NCBI RefSeq assembly: GCF_000331735.1
Contig: NC_020126.1
Location: forward strand, 2,294,001-2,358,000
Source: Myxococcus stipitatus DSM 14675
GTDB taxonomy: Bacteria > Myxococcota > Myxococcia > Myxococcales > Myxococcaceae
Length of the DNA stretch: 64,000 nucleotides
Reading direction: 5' to 3'
Part shown: positions 1-11,565 of the stretch, in pieces
Layout: every line of letters begins with the position of its first letter
Position numbering within the stretch: position 1 is the first letter of the stretch
Notes under the pieces: generated by a model
Told to the model about the DNA's origin: nothing
What the model saw: the letters and a program-made list of their open reading frames with translations, nothing else
Database searches by the model: none
Position numbers and translations under genes: made by a program

Positions 1-1710
1 ATGGGGGCCTCCGAGAACCACCCGCGCTTCAGGGACCTGAAGCCCGACTCCCGGCCGCTCATCTCCTTCAAGGGCAACAGCGCCCACAGCACCATGTCCG
101 GGTTCGACGTCTTCGACAGGCTGTCCTCCGGCCACTCCATCGTGCCCAACTGGGGCTGGAACGACGCGAGCCCGCACGTCATCGAGGACAGCACCTGGTA
201 CGCGAACTCGCTGGGCATCTACACCGGCATCGGCGCGGGAGGGCCGACCGAGAACCTCATCTTCCGGAACAACGTCCTGGTCGACAACGTGGTGGGCTCC
301 ATGCTGGCCAGCTACAGCGTCGTCGAGCAGAGCGTGTTCGTGGCGGACTCGGGAGCGAGCCTCCTCCCCGGCAGCGTCGAGCGCTTCGCCTACCGCGTGT
401 ATGACGGCGCGGGCCAGGTGCGCGACTCCCACTTCATCGGCTGGGATGCCGCCAACGCGAACCTCCTCATCAACACGGGCGCGGCCACCAAGCACCCCAA
501 CCACGTGTTCACGAACAACACGGTGGCGCCCGCGGGGCCGCCGCGCATCCGCCTGGAGAACTTTGATATCCCGCCGACAAAGGACACGCACGCCAACCAC
601 CCCGGGCATCCGCGCTACTGGTCCATCGCGGTGCGCGACGTCACGGGCGGCGTCAGCGGAAAGCCCAACACGACGATTGTCTCCAGCCACCCGTTCATGC
701 GCGTGGGGGACGAGTATCGCCCGGCCAACTGGGTGAACACGTACCGCGGTGACCACCGGTTCGTGCTGTCCCTGCTCACCTACCGAGAGGCGTTCCCGGA
801 CACCCCCAACATCACCTGCACACGCGAGAAGGCGGGGACCCCCACGGCCCACGTCTACTACGTCGACGGGTATCGCGAGTGGCACCAGCTCCCGTTCATC
901 GTCAACGAGGGTTTCGAGTACACCTATGCCTATGAGTCGCTCCCGCCGGGGAAGCTGGTGACGATGACGATGGCGGACGCCTCGGTGGGCGACTTCTACG
1001 TCGCGCGCTTCAAGGACTTCGGGAGGCTGGGAGGACTGGGGTTCTTCTCCAATCAGGCGAGCTTCACGTCGCACGCCTCACTCGCCAGCCTGCGTTCCGC
1101 CGCGAGCTCGGGGTACTACGTCCAGCCGGGGGGCGACGTGTACGTCAAGGCGGTCGCGACGGGGAAGAGCCAGGGCTTCCAGCTCTTCTGGACCACCGAC
1201 TTCGGGGTGCCGCCGCTCGACACGGACGGGGACCAGGTGACGGATGCGGTGGAGATCAGCCGAGCCCGCCACCCGTTCGATGCCGCGGACCTGCTGGCGG
1301 GGTTCGACACCGCTGGCGACTTCGAGGGCTGGTCCACCTTCGCCAACCTGGGCGGGCAGGGTGTGGCGGGAGGCGTGTTCACGGGCACCTCCACCGGGAA
1401 CGGAGACGCGATGGTCGTCAACAGCGCCTTCAACTTCGCCGCCAGCCGCGTCCCGAGGATTCAGGTCCGCATGAAGGCGAGCCAGAACACCGGGGTGCAG
1501 CTGTTCTTCGCCACGGACACGCAGCCGGGCTTCGCCGCCGGGCGCGTGGCCACTGTCGGGTACACCGGCGGCGGCGCCTATCAGGTGGTGACGTTGGACA
1601 TGGCGGGAGTGCCCGGCTGGTCGGGCACCATCACGGACCTTCGCCTGGACCCGGTGTCGGGCGCGGGCATCCAGTTCGACATCGACTCGATTCGCGCCGT
1701 CGGGCCGTAG
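1..1710 (+). CDS. Secreted beta-helix protein, C-terminal part (G8/CEMIP-like)
   Basis: The reading frame is open from the first base of the window, so the gene probably starts to the left and only its last 569 codons are visible. Residues 1-200 contain short repeated rungs rich in FxxN and xNS patterns (FKGNSAHS, ENLIFRNNVLVDN, VVEQSVFVADSG) typical of right-handed parallel beta-helices, and the spacing recalls bacterial relatives of G8-domain/CEMIP proteins. Around residue 405 a calcium-binding loop, DTDGDQVTDAVE, matches thrombospondin type 3/EF-hand-like repeats. The last ~130 residues look like a beta-sandwich carbohydrate-binding domain that begins near FDTAGDFEGW. Such proteins are exported and bind or cleave polysaccharides. 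No catalytic residue can be named and the signal peptide would lie outside the window. The family assignment is by pattern only. Confidence 0.6.
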   Translation: MGASENHPRFRDLKPDSRPLISFKGNSAHSTMSGFDVFDRLSSGHSIVPNWGWNDASPHVIEDSTWYANSLGIYTGIGAGGPTENLIFRNNVLVDNVVGSMLASYSVVEQSVFVADSGASLLPGSVERFAYRVYDGAGQVRDSHFIGWDAANANLLINTGAATKHPNHVFTNNTVAPAGPPRIRLENFDIPPTKDTHANHPGHPRYWSIAVRDVTGGVSGKPNTTIVSSHPFMRVGDEYRPANWVNTYRGDHRFVLSLLTYREAFPDTPNITCTREKAGTPTAHVYYVDGYREWHQLPFIVNEGFEYTYAYESLPPGKLVTMTMADASVGDFYVARFKDFGRLGGLGFFSNQASFTSHASLASLRSAASSGYYVQPGGDVYVKAVATGKSQGFQLFWTTDFGVPPLDTDGDQVTDAVEISRARHPFDAADLLAGFDTAGDFEGWSTFANLGGQGVAGGVFTGTSTGNGDAMVVNSAFNFAASRVPRIQVRMKASQNTGVQLFFATDTQPGFAAGRVATVGYTGGGAYQVVTLDMAGVPGWSGTITDLRLDPVSGAGIQFDIDSIRAVGP

Positions 1711-1713
1711 TCC

Positions 1714-1845
1714 TCAGGGGGCGGGCCTGCACTCCGTGCCGGCCTTCACCGCGGCGCGGAGCAGGTCGCGCATGCCCGTCGCCAACTGGGTCGTCTCCAG
1801 CCCCGCGATGGCCACGCTGACGTCGAGCTCGGGGCACACCTGGCG
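1714..1845 (-). pseudogene. Possible C-terminal remnant of a regulator-like gene
   Basis: The minus strand ending at 1714 encodes a protein-like tail containing ELDVSVAIAGLETTQLATGM, followed by a short basic stretch and a stop. It resembles the end of an IclR-type regulator, but upstream of about 1850 the frame runs through a repeat element and then antisense to the next gene, so no complete gene exists. It could be a decayed gene fragment or chance. It accounts for part of the ~300-base gap between the first two plus-strand genes. Confidence 0.22.
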
Positions 1846-1870
1846 CGCACCTGCGTCCGCTTGGCTGGCT

Positions 1871-1915
1871 ACACGCCCAGTCACCTGGCGGAGGCCCTGT
1901 ACCCGGGGGCATGAG
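1871..1915. repeat. 45-bp dispersed repeat, copy 1
   Basis: This stretch matches 3861-3905 at 37 of 45 positions; both begin ACACGCCCAG. In copy 1 the second arm has diverged, so the inverted repeat seen in copy 2 is imperfect here. Both copies are intergenic and in the same orientation, which suggests a REP-like or terminator-derived element. The rest of 1711-2013 shows no gene. Confidence 0.5.
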
Positions 1916-2013
1916 ACCCGCCACGTCAGGGGCGGGAGCGATACTTCCGAGGGAGCAAGGGGAGTCCATTCTCCGCTCTGGAAAATGGCGGCCGGAAGGT
2001 ATGAGGAACACCC

Positions 2014-2496
2014 ATGAGTGACGAGCGCACACCTGCCGAGCCCGAAGTGATGGAGCCCACGTTCTGGAGGAAGAACGGCTGGGCGGCCCGGGTCATCAAG
2101 AACGAGGAGGATGACGGCTGGGCCGTGGAGATCCGCAAGCAAGGGATTCCCGAGCCCGTCCTCATCAGCCCGTGGGTGATGGGCCGCGACAAGAAGAACC
2201 CCAAGCCCTTTGATGCGCCCGCGTTCGCGACCTTCGTGAAGACGGCCTCGGAGGTCCTCGACCGCTCGGCTCGACAGCGCGACCAGGCCCTGACCAAGAA
2301 GCTCTCCATCGCCTGGGAGGGCCGCTGGTACGAGGTCCGGCTGGAAATCGTGGCGGATGAGTACGAGCCCCACGCGATGCTCTCGGCCATCGACGACGCG
2401 GGGGCGACAGTCGCCAAGCATCGCGTGGCCATGAACTTCAAGTTCACCCGAGATGTCGCCAACGCATGGGCGCGCAACGGCTTCCCCGAGCCCTGA
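2014..2496 (+). CDS. Conserved-looking hypothetical protein, 160 aa
   Basis: No family was recognised. The protein is soluble, without signal peptide or membrane segment, moderately acidic, and rich in Trp and charged residues (FWRKNGWAARVIKNEEDDGW). The second half has a duplicated-sounding pattern: WAVEIRK in the first half and WYEVRLEI in the second, each followed by a strand, compatible with a small alpha/beta fold. Third-position G/C is strong throughout, which argues that it is a real gene. The ATG at 2014 follows a GGAAGG at about 1995. It stands alone, 137 bases before the aldolase-family gene on the same strand. Confidence 0.65.
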   Translation: MSDERTPAEPEVMEPTFWRKNGWAARVIKNEEDDGWAVEIRKQGIPEPVLISPWVMGRDKKNPKPFDAPAFATFVKTASEVLDRSARQRDQALTKKLSIAWEGRWYEVRLEIVADEYEPHAMLSAIDDAGATVAKHRVAMNFKFTRDVANAWARNGFPEP

Positions 2497-2632
2497 CGCA
2501 GGTGGGCGTCTGGTGAGGCGGTCGTCCGCATCTGGGATGGGGCTGTAGCGGAGGCGGGAATCGCCCGAGCGACTTCGGACACGGGACTAGACTGGGCGGA
2601 ACGACGGCCATCCGTGCCCGAAGGAGTGCTCG

Positions 2633-3856
2633 ATGCCACAGCATCGCTTCAGCCGCAGTGAGTTCCTCTCGTTGACCCGCCTGCTCGCGGGGACCGCGTT
2701 GCTGTCGACGGTGTCGCAGGCCGCGACGCCCGCGCCTCCGAAAGCCGGCAAGCCCGCTCCCACCTGGCCGACCCACGCGGAGTTCGACGCGATTCGGCGC
2801 GCCTGCCGCGGCTCTCTCGCGGGAAAGGTGGCCCAGGACCCCGCTTCGGAGCTCATCGCCGTCGGCGAATGGATGCGAGGGCAGGGCGTCGGTGGCGACT
2901 TCTACGGACAAGGGGCGCTGATTGAGTCCTTCGAGAAGAAGCTCGCCACGATGCTGGGCTTCCCCGCGGGCTGCTACATGCCCACGGGCACCATGGCCCA
3001 GCTCAGCGCCCTGCGAATCTACGCGGACGCGCACGGCAATCGGAACGTGGGCCTCCATCCGTCCTCGCACCATGTGCTGCACGAAGACAGCAGCCATGTC
3101 GTCCTGCACGGCCTGCGCGACATCATCCTCTCGCCCTGGACACGTCCCCTGCTCGCCGCCGATGTCCGGGACTCGCCGGACACCCTCGGGAGCGTCAGCG
3201 TCGAGCTGCCGGTGCGCTGGCTGGGAGGACAGCTCCAGACGTGGGAGCAGCTCGAGGAGCTCAAGCGGACCTGTCGCGGCAAGGGCGTGAAGCTGCACAT
3301 GGATGGGGCTCGCCTCTGGGAATGCCAGCCCTTCTACGGCCGCCCGCTCGCGGACATCTGCAAGGGGTTCGACTCGGTCTACGTGTCCCTCTACAAGCGC
3401 ATCGACGCACTGGGTGGCGCCATGCTCGTGGGGAGCGAGGACTTCATCCGCGAGGCTCGCGTGTGGCGCCACCGGCACGGTGGCAACCTCTTCCACCACT
3501 ATCCCTACGTCGCCTCGGCGGCGATGCGCCTGGACGGCGCGCTCAAGGGGCTGCCCGCGTTGGTCGGCCGCGCGAAGACGTTGAGCGAGGCCCTGGCCGC
3601 GGACCCCCGGCTGACGGTGAACCCACGTCCCGCCCAGACGAACATGTTCCGCCTCTTCCTTCGAGGCGACGCCCAGGCGCTCTCGCTGCGCGCCCTGACC
3701 CTGGCGAAGGAATCGCGCATCTGGCTTGGACACTTCGGGCCCACGCGCGTGCCCGGAATCGTCGACGCCGAACTCGAGGTCACCGAAGGGCTGGGTGACG
3801 TCACCGACGCGGAGGTCGTCCAGGCCTTCCGTCGACTCCTCGACGAGGCCGCGTGA
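2633..3856 (+). CDS. Threonine aldolase/beta-eliminating lyase family enzyme with export-like N-terminus
   Basis: This is a PLP-dependent fold-type I enzyme of the threonine aldolase/beta-eliminating lyase family, which cleaves beta-hydroxy amino acids such as threonine to glycine plus an aldehyde. After residue ~45 the fold is canonical: the glycine-rich GQGALIESFE, GCYMPTGTMAQLSAL, the cofactor Asp in HMDGARLWE (D224), and the Schiff-base Lys in SLYKRIDALGG (K255). The total of 407 residues exceeds the usual ~340 because of an N-terminal extension. This extension resembles a Tat signal (RFSRSEFLSLTRLLAGTALL, then an Ala-rich cleavage region) but has one Arg separated from the consensus pair. 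Periplasmic location is therefore inferred, not proven. AAGGAG lies upstream of the ATG at good spacing. A strong hairpin follows the stop. Confidence 0.85.
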   Translation: MPQHRFSRSEFLSLTRLLAGTALLSTVSQAATPAPPKAGKPAPTWPTHAEFDAIRRACRGSLAGKVAQDPASELIAVGEWMRGQGVGGDFYGQGALIESFEKKLATMLGFPAGCYMPTGTMAQLSALRIYADAHGNRNVGLHPSSHHVLHEDSSHVVLHGLRDIILSPWTRPLLAADVRDSPDTLGSVSVELPVRWLGGQLQTWEQLEELKRTCRGKGVKLHMDGARLWECQPFYGRPLADICKGFDSVYVSLYKRIDALGGAMLVGSEDFIREARVWRHRHGGNLFHHYPYVASAAMRLDGALKGLPALVGRAKTLSEALAADPRLTVNPRPAQTNMFRLFLRGDAQALSLRALTLAKESRIWLGHFGPTRVPGIVDAELEVTEGLGDVTDAEVVQAFRRLLDEAA

Positions 3857-3860
3857 CGTG

Positions 3861-3905
3861 ACACGCCCAGGCACCTGGCGAAGGCCGGGTGCCCGGGCGG
3901 GTGAG
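3861..3905. terminator. Hairpin between convergent genes (repeat copy 2)
   Basis: Positions 3864-3879 and 3884-3899 form a 16-bp inverted repeat around the loop GAAG, with one A-C mismatch and one G-T pair. It sits between the stop of the aldolase gene (3856) and the stop of the minus-strand gene (3911), so it can serve both as a terminator. There is no T-tract. The surrounding 45 bp also match 1871-1915. Confidence 0.65.
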
Positions 3906-3910
3906 GCGGA

Positions 3911-4960
3911 CTACTCGACGGAGACGACCTTGTCCTCGTCGTTGAACTTCACCTGCACCTTGGTGAACTTGCCCTTCCAGTAGAACCAGGTGTTGGAGTT
4001 GTACGTCGGCGTCTCATGCGGAGGCGGCGGGCCCCACGCCATGCGCACGGCGGCGCGGGACATGCCCGGCACCACTTCCGACGCGGAGACCTTCTTGCGG
4101 TCCTCGGCGGACAGGGACTCGAGCTTGGAGGCCTGGTCCTGCTCCGCGAACGACGCCTTGAACAGGAACCAGGTGTCCGCGCCGGAGCGGTCGTCGTTCT
4201 CGAACGTGAACTCCTTGCCCGTCTCCACGATGCGGAACTTCACCTTGGAGGAGCCCTTGTCCAGCACCTCGATGCGGGTGTTGAACGGGATGATGGGACC
4301 CTTGCGGTAGTTCACCCAGGACAGGGTGGCGTCGTCGAAGTGGAAATTCGCGGTGGAGAAGAAGAACGTCGGCTCCGGGGGCGGCGGCGGGGCGGACGGC
4401 GCGGCAGCGGGCGCCGGGGCGGGCTCGTCACCGTAGGAGATGACCTTGCCGTCCGCGTCGAACACCACCTCGAACGTGGAGAACTTCGAGCTCCAGTAGG
4501 TCCACTTGCTGCTGCCGAACGTCGGCGTGCGGTGCGGCGGCGGCGGACCCACCGTCAGCAGCACGGCCTCGCGAGTCATGCCCTTGGCCAGCTCCCCGGC
4601 CTTGACCTGCTTCTGCTCCTCGGGCGTCAGCGCGGCGATGCGCTCGGCGGGGTCCTTCGGGCCGAAGAACGAGGGGAACATCTCCTCGGCGTCTTTTCCC
4701 AGGCTCTTATGGGATACGAAACTGAACTTGGCGCCCGTCTCGACGACGCGGCACTCCACCTCGTCGTCGTCCTTGTCCAGGACCTCGACCTTGGTGCCGA
4801 CGGGAATCACCAGACCCTTGTTCCGGTAGTTCACCCCGGAGACCTGCTTCTTGTTGAGCACGAAGTTGGCCTGGGCGTAGACCACCTCGGCTTGAGCACT
4901 CAACGCCATCAGCAGCCCCACGCTCAGCAGGGTGCCGAGAACGTTCCTTCGAAACATCAT
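3911..4960 (-). CDS. Exported protein with two BamE/SmpA-like repeats
   Basis: The start is placed at the ATG at 4960, which follows GAGGG and directly precedes a signal peptide (FRRNVLGTLLSVGLLMALSAQA). The 349-residue product is an internal duplication. Each half has a strand module (GLVIPVGTKVEVLDKDDDEV against GPIIPFNTRIEVLDKGSSKV), then a module beginning GMTREAV or GMSRAAV, a GPPPPH motif, and W/Y-rich strands (KWTYWSSKF against TWFYWKGKF). A Pro/Ala-rich linker near residue 195 joins them. The G-M-T/S-x-x-x-V...G-x-P...W-x-Y pattern resembles SmpA/OmlA (BamE-like) domains. It is predicted periplasmic; its role is unknown. Both halves are complete, so neither looks degenerate. Confidence 0.75.
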   Translation of the reverse strand: MMFRRNVLGTLLSVGLLMALSAQAEVVYAQANFVLNKKQVSGVNYRNKGLVIPVGTKVEVLDKDDDEVECRVVETGAKFSFVSHKSLGKDAEEMFPSFFGPKDPAERIAALTPEEQKQVKAGELAKGMTREAVLLTVGPPPPHRTPTFGSSKWTYWSSKFSTFEVVFDADGKVISYGDEPAPAPAAAPSAPPPPPEPTFFFSTANFHFDDATLSWVNYRKGPIIPFNTRIEVLDKGSSKVKFRIVETGKEFTFENDDRSGADTWFLFKASFAEQDQASKLESLSAEDRKKVSASEVVPGMSRAAVRMAWGPPPPHETPTYNSNTWFYWKGKFTKVQVKFNDEDKVVSVE

Positions 4961-5149
4961 GTAGACCCTCGGATGTTCAGCAACTGGGTTGTAGGTGTCC
5001 TGTCGGAATTGTCGCAAGGACACCGCGCGCGCTCAAGACGATGGGCGCCCGCTCGGAACCCGGAGGCTCCGGGCGGGCAGCGCGCTACCCACGCCGCGCT
5101 GAGAACGGAGGCGCGGCGCGGGTATTCACCCACGTTCTGCTGTTCCGCT

Positions 5150-8314
<3,165 letters not shown>

Positions 8315-8323
8315 GGTGGCCGC

Positions 8324-9601
8324 CTAGTGAGAGTGGCCTTCGCCCATGCTCTCCTTGGAGAGCTCGGACTTGAGGATGAACGCGCCCTTCGCGACGACGG
8401 ACGCACCCGCTTCGAGCCCCGAGAGCACCTCCACCTCGCGTGAGGAGCTGGCGCCCGTGCGGACCTCCACCGGCTGGAACCGGTGCTCACCCGAGGGGAT
8501 GAAGACGACCTGCTTCGCCCCCACCGTCTGCACCGCTTCGCGGGGGACCACCAGCCGCGCGGTCTCCTGGGGCGCCTGAGGGAGCGTGGACGTGGTGGCG
8601 AGCTCCGCCTGCGCGAACATGCCGGGCTTGAGGGCCCCCTCGGTGTTGGCCACCACCACGCGGACGGGGATGGTGCGCGTCTTCTCATCGACGAGGTCGC
8701 CGATGTGGCTCACCTGGCCGGTGAAGCGCTGGCCGGGGAGCGCCTGCACGGTGAGCTCCACGGACTGGCCCGTGCGGACGCGCGACAGCTGGCTCTCGCT
8801 GATGTCCAGCAGCACCCACAGCTCGGAGAGGTCCGCCACGGTGAAGAGCGAGGTGGTGGGCTCCACCGCCTGGCCCACGGTGCCTTGAATCTCCACCACC
8901 GTGCCGGCGATGGGGCTGACGGCGGGGAAGCGCGAGCTGTAGTGCTCGTTGGCGCGCAGCGTGGCGATGTCCGCGTCGGACATGCCCAGCGCGTGCAGTC
9001 GCCCGTCCGCCGCGTTGCGCTCCGCCTGCGCGGTGACGAAGGCGCTCTCCGCCTCGCGCATCTCCCGCTCGCTGGTGATGCCCTTGGCGAGCAGGTCCGA
9101 CTCGCGGCGGAAGTTGGCCTCCGCCACGCGCGCCTTGATGGCCGCGGAGAGGTAGTCCGCGCGGGCCTGGCCCAGCTCCGGACTGTCCAGGTGTCCCAGC
9201 ACCTGGCCCTTCTTCACCTTCTGGCCCAGCGACACGGCGAGCGTGTCGATGCGCCCAGGGACGCGCGAGGCGACCTTGGCGACGCCGCCTTGCGTGAAGG
9301 TGATGCGAGCCGGGACGCTGATGCCGTTGACCAGCGGCTTGGACTCGGCGCGCGCCAACTCCAGCCCCGCGGAGCGGGCGGCCTCGGGGGTGAGGGTGAT
9401 GACCTCCTCGTGTCCTTCGTCACCGTGGGCGTCGCCCTCGGGCTTGCCGTGGGACTCACCCTCCTCGTGGTCGTGGTCATCCTTGCCGGAGCGGGCCGCG
9501 GGCGGGGGGGCGTCCGGGCGCGTGGTGTCTTTCTTCTCGGAGCAACCCGTCAGCAGCAGGGTGGTGGCCAACAGGACGGACAGATGCGTGTACGCGTTCA
9601 T
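8324..9601 (-). CDS. czcB: CzcB-family periplasmic adaptor lipoprotein
   Basis: Membrane-fusion adaptor linking CzcA to the outer-membrane CzcC. The N-terminus is a lipoprotein signal with lipobox LLLTGC (Cys20). Next comes a His/Asp/Glu-rich segment (residues ~39-68, GKDDHDHEEGESHG and similar) that probably binds metal. The lipoyl/barrel-sandwich half motifs flank an alpha-helical hairpin (GQVLGHLDSPELGQARADYL), followed by beta-barrel and membrane-proximal domains. The last residues, EGHSH, form another small metal-binding tail. Its stop region nearly touches czcA, and its ATG overlaps the czcC stop by four bases, a translational-coupling arrangement. The length of 425 residues is usual. 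Confidence 0.93.
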   Translation of the reverse strand: MNAYTHLSVLLATTLLLTGCSEKKDTTRPDAPPPAARSGKDDHDHEEGESHGKPEGDAHGDEGHEEVITLTPEAARSAGLELARAESKPLVNGISVPARITFTQGGVAKVASRVPGRIDTLAVSLGQKVKKGQVLGHLDSPELGQARADYLSAAIKARVAEANFRRESDLLAKGITSEREMREAESAFVTAQAERNAADGRLHALGMSDADIATLRANEHYSSRFPAVSPIAGTVVEIQGTVGQAVEPTTSLFTVADLSELWVLLDISESQLSRVRTGQSVELTVQALPGQRFTGQVSHIGDLVDEKTRTIPVRVVVANTEGALKPGMFAQAELATTSTLPQAPQETARLVVPREAVQTVGAKQVVFIPSGEHRFQPVEVRTGASSSREVEVLSGLEAGASVVAKGAFILKSELSKESMGEGHSH

Positions 9602-10833
9602 TGAATGGCTCCCACGACCTTCTTGAGTTGGGCTTCCGCGGTGTTCAGCTCCTCGAGCGCTTCGATGTAGCCAAGGCGTGCGGTGAGGGCTTCGCGCCGG
9701 ATGATGAGCAATTGGAGGAAGTCGACCTTGCCGGCGCGGTACGCCTCGGTGACGAGCTTCAGGTTCTCTTGAAGCGCGGCCAGCACGTCGCCTCCGAAGA
9801 CGGCCGCGCCGGCCTGCGCGGTGCGATAGCGATGGAAGGCCAGCTCCACCTCGGAGCGGACGAAGCGCTGGGTGGCGGCGAGGGTCTCCCGTGCCGCGCG
9901 CTCCCTGGCGGAGCTGAGGCCCTTGCCGGCCTGGTTGCGATTGAAGAGGGGCAGGTCGATGCCGAGCGTCCCCTGGATGATGTCGTTGCCTTCCTCCCGG
10001 CCGTAGCTGATGCCGAGGCTGGGGCGGGGCAGGGCTTCCTTCCGGGCGAGCCGCACCTCCGCCTCCGCGGCCTCCACTTCGGCCGTGGCTGCCTTCAGGT
10101 CCGCGCGCTGCGCGGTGGCCTGCCGCAGGAGCTCGGCGAGCGCGGGCGGAGCCGCGGCCTCGGTGGGGAGCGCGCCCTGGGGGGAGAGCTCCTCGTCGGC
10201 CTCGACGCCCAGCAGGAGCCGCAGCTCCGCCAGGGTCTGCGTGCGCTGCTGCTCGGCGCGGGCCCGCTCCTTCTGGGCGCGGCCCAGCTCCACCCGCGCG
10301 GTGTTCACTTCGATGCGCGAGGCGGCGCCGGCCTTCAGCCGCTCCTCGGCGGCCTGGCGTCCCTCCTCCGCGAGCGCGAGGGCGTCCTGGGCGAGCAGGA
10401 GCTCCTGCTCGACGGCCAGGGCCTTGCCGAAGGCCTCACGGACCTCGGCGGCGAGGTCCACCTGGAGGGCCGCCATGCGCGCGCGACTGGCGGCGACGCT
10501 GGCTGTCGCGGCGTCCTTGCGGGCACCTCGCTGACCGAAGAGCTCCAGCTGCTGGCTGATGCCGACGTTGACGTCGATGAGGGTGCTCTCCGCGCCCCGG
10601 AAGCGCGGGCCGACGGCGGCCTGGAGCTCCGGGTTCGTCTGGGCGAGGAGTGAGGCCCCGGAGAGCAGGGCCTGGGCCGAGGCCACTTCGGCCTTCTGGG
10701 CGATGAGTCGAGGGCTGCGTTCAAGGGCGAGTGCAACGGATTGCTCCATCGTCAGCGGGCGGGCCGCGAGGGCCGGCGTGGCGACGAGCAGGAGCAGGCT
10801 GCCGAGTCGAAGGGATGGGAACAGGACGCTCAC
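9598..10833 (-). CDS. czcC: CzcC-type TolC-family outer-membrane factor
   Basis: Outer-membrane channel component of the metal efflux system. The mature part has the tandem outer-membrane-efflux repeats: LTMEQSVALALERSPRLIAQ at the start and a second copy around VARAELLRQATAQRADLKAA-like sequence, with long Ala/Glu/Arg-rich coiled helices between. I place the start at the GTG at 10833 because it is directly followed by a signal peptide (SVLFPSLRLGSLLLLVATPALA). The frame remains open to 11043, but that upstream part is Pro/Arg-rich and not protein-like. No clear Shine-Dalgarno precedes this GTG, so the start is uncertain. The end overlaps the czcB ATG. Confidence 0.88.
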   Translation of the reverse strand: MSVLFPSLRLGSLLLLVATPALAARPLTMEQSVALALERSPRLIAQKAEVASAQALLSGASLLAQTNPELQAAVGPRFRGAESTLIDVNVGISQQLELFGQRGARKDAATASVAASRARMAALQVDLAAEVREAFGKALAVEQELLLAQDALALAEEGRQAAEERLKAGAASRIEVNTARVELGRAQKERARAEQQRTQTLAELRLLLGVEADEELSPQGALPTEAAAPPALAELLRQATAQRADLKAATAEVEAAEAEVRLARKEALPRPSLGISYGREEGNDIIQGTLGIDLPLFNRNQAGKGLSSARERAARETLAATQRFVRSEVELAFHRYRTAQAGAAVFGGDVLAALQENLKLVTEAYRAGKVDFLQLLIIRREALTARLGYIEALEELNTAEAQLKKVVGAIQ

Positions 10834-11168
10834 CAGGAATGGAAGGCTCAGCGGGAGCCGTGGCGGCTGGAGGGCGTGTGAGGGCGAGCGGCGATGCGCC
10901 GCGCGTGTCCACACATGCACTCCAGCGCCGGCCTTCCGCCGACGCGGGAATGAAGGAGGGCCCATGTCCGCGCCATCACCTGTCGGGGATGTGGGATTGG
11001 GGACCTGGAGATGTTGGGGAGGTGTGAGGCGTCCGGCCCGCACGCGTCAGATGCGCGGGTGCACGACACGACTGGCTCCTCTCTCCGCGAAGGGGCCCCA
11101 CGCGTGCGAAGACACGCGCGACGTCAGGTGCTGGAGAGGGAAGACAGAGGTGTGGCGGGAGCCGGCCG
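10834..11168. other. Intergenic gap inside the metal-efflux operon
   Basis: About 335 bases separate the small Cys/His protein from czcC on the minus strand. The gap is GC-rich, has open frames only by chance, and shows no clear hairpin, promoter box or repeat. It may hold an internal promoter or a longer czcC leader, but nothing specific can be supported. Confidence 0.4.
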
Positions 11169-11498
11169 CTAAGCCGCTATCGGAGGCCGCAGCAGCCGGG
11201 CTTGTTCGACTTCGGTGGGGCGTTGCTCCTCACCGGGAATCTCCTGGGCGCCTGATTCGAGGACCCAGGCCACGGAGGGGAGCGAGACGGGCGTCACATG
11301 CTGGCTCGGGCAGCAGCCGCACTGGTGTGACGTGGGCCCGCAGCCGTGCTCACGGCTCAGGTCGCCCAGGTCGGACTCACCTTCCACGGAGTGCGCGACG
11401 TGCCCCGAGACGGCGTAGTGGACGGCCATCTCGATGGCTTCCCCGAAGGAAGGCACGAGGCCGTGCACCACCACCAACATCAGGAGCAGACGCAGCAC
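11169..11498 (-). CDS. Small exported Cys/His-rich protein of the metal operon
   Basis: The GTG at 11498 is preceded by GAAGG and gives 109 residues. The N-terminus is hydrophobic (LRLLLMLVVVHGLVPSFGEA) and could be a signal peptide or anchor, followed by a His-containing stretch. Residues 50-67, EHGCGPTSHQCGCCPSQH, pack four Cys and three His into 18 positions, a likely metal-binding site. The Pro-rich C-terminus is otherwise unremarkable. It lies between czcD and czcC on the same strand, 67 bases after czcD. A role as periplasmic metal binder or sensor for the efflux system is inferred from composition and context. I do not know a named family. Confidence 0.7.
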   Translation of the reverse strand: MLRLLLMLVVVHGLVPSFGEAIEMAVHYAVSGHVAHSVEGESDLGDLSREHGCGPTSHQCGCCPSQHVTPVSLPSVAWVLESGAQEIPGEEQRPTEVEQARLLRPPIAA

Positions 11499-11565
11499 AG
11501 GGCCTTCGTAATGGTTCTCATGGGGGAGTGCAAGCCGTGGAAGGTCATCGTTGTCGGGTGGACGG

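Noticed and set aside
10848..11069. Small minus-strand frame upstream of czcC
   Set aside because: Arg/Pro/His-rich with no start signal or recognisable feature; considered chance.
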